NCBI RefSeq assembly: GCF_016086655.4
Contig: NC_052137.2
Location: forward strand, 2,976,001 to 3,040,000
DNA length: 64,000 bases
Reading direction: 5' to 3'
Origin: Lepeophtheirus salmonis
Lineage: Eukaryota; Arthropoda; Copepoda; Siphonostomatoida; Caligidae
Program-made: the position numbers and the translations under genes
Shown here: in pieces, positions 63,371 to 64,000 of the stretch
How the letters are laid out: each line of letters begins with the position of its first letter
How positions within the stretch are numbered: position 1 is the first letter of the stretch
Notes under the pieces: model-generated
Told to the model about the DNA's origin: nothing
Seen by the model: only the letters and a program-made list of their open reading frames with translations
Database searches by the model: none

Positions 63371-64000
63371 GTATATATGTTATCCATTTTATATACTTGA
63401 TTGTGTGTTTTTGGGGGTAATATATGCTTTAAAAAATAGTTTCAGGAGCTTTAAGGATTTTTTGTATCTAAATTTAGCTACTCAAAAATACACTTCTTCT
63501 ATTGTGGAGTCAAACGGAATATAATTTGTATTAATTTACGCAATGAAAAATTCGTTGTTTCACGAATTAAGTGTAAAAATAAACATTAATTGATGTATAT
63601 AGGATTAGAATGACGTCAACGATAGTTTTATTAATCGTTTTTATACACGCATATACATATATGGGGAGATGAATGTAGTTTTTTTGGACAATGAAGACGT
63701 CAATCATTAACTTAATCTTCTTTTTTGAGTTAGTCTTACATGGACACATCAATTCTATTTTGATTTTGATTGGCATTAATCGATCTAATATACCAAACTC
63801 AACAATCTATTTAAGAAAGTGGGAGATATCTAAGACGAGTATACTTAGATGAAATTACACTTCCCAAATCTCAAGAAATAAGTAATAGTATTTTGAAAGA
63901 TATCTTTGAACTAATCCAATGATTGACAATTAGCAGCATTATTGTTTTAGATGATACTTTACAAGTAAATAAATATAACGTTTAGAGGTCAAATGTATTA
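63371..64000. other. AT-rich spacer, no gene seen
   Basis: Nothing recognisable to the end of the window. Confidence 0.45.

Noticed and set aside
1..64000. CRISPR arrays, bacterial operons, rRNA or tRNA genes
   Set aside because: No regularly spaced identical repeats, no dense gene packing, and no conserved RNA-gene sequence seen by eye; a covariance-model scan would be needed to exclude tRNAs.

Overview
The window looks like repeat-rich nuclear DNA from a small crustacean, most probably a parasitic copepod of the sea-louse type (Caligidae, Lepeophtheirus-like). The reasons are very AT-rich non-coding DNA, a dense and mixed population of mariner/maT transposons whose wording resembles sea-louse copies, and no bacterial-style gene packing. 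The species is inference from remembered families; no search was run. I recognise no host gene, exon, rRNA or tRNA.

Almost everything identifiable is decayed mobile DNA. At least 22 Tc1/mariner-superfamily copies or fragments lie on both strands. Counting residues between the second and third catalytic aspartates separates DD34D mariners (12.7, 26.3, 45.8 and 48.3 kb) from DD37D, maT/mori-like lineages (33.3, 40.6 and 59.2 kb, with relatives at 11.0 and 61.8 kb). Several copies keep intact ends but have lost their middle. The 'CAGGGAGCGGGG' family has three copies (11.0, 40.6, 61.8 kb), each with a different internal deletion. Two deleted copies still carry one open reading frame running across the deletion (218 codons at 40.7-41.4 kb; 206 codons at 30.6-31.2 kb).

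Other elements: a Ginger/KRBA2-like integrase transposon (1.8-3.5 kb) whose inverted ends each contain about two copies of a ~110-bp unit; one Ty3/gypsy element (53.8-57.1 kb) with gag, protease, reverse transcriptase, RNase H and integrase in order, all broken, including visible active-site changes; hAT-like non-autonomous ends (20.06, 37.4 and 48.7-49.3 kb); and several short interspersed families I could define by comparing copies inside the window. These are R1 (ends GTCAACATAAAAACAATCTT, ~350 bp), R2 (head CAGCTCAGCTATCATGACGT, tail AATGCTTAGGATTTACAACC), R3 (~340-390 bp, GC-rich ends AGGGGCGTCCGCAGG around an interior of A and T runs), R4 (ends AGTGTTG, interior rich in GGTCC) and R7 (ends GGGGAGACCGGGACAGTT). 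Nesting gives a partial history: mariner into R2 at 11.0 kb, R4 into R2 at 35.8 kb, and R2 tail plus R3 into R1 near 45 kb.

Layout: 0-6.3 kb mariner remnants and the Ginger-like element; 7.5-13.2 kb four mariner families; 13.2-30 kb mainly AT-rich DNA with R1/R3/R4 copies and two mariner remnants; 30.3-34.6 kb a mariner cluster; 34.6-46 kb R2/R4/R1/R3 arrays with DD37D and DD34D copies; 46-53 kb DD34D and hAT fragments plus a deleted family-A mariner; 53.8-57.1 kb the gypsy element; 57-64 kb R4 copies and four more mariner pieces. Nothing here forms a working pathway. The functional question is whether the truncated transposase frames or the recurring short elements still interact with active relatives elsewhere in the genome.
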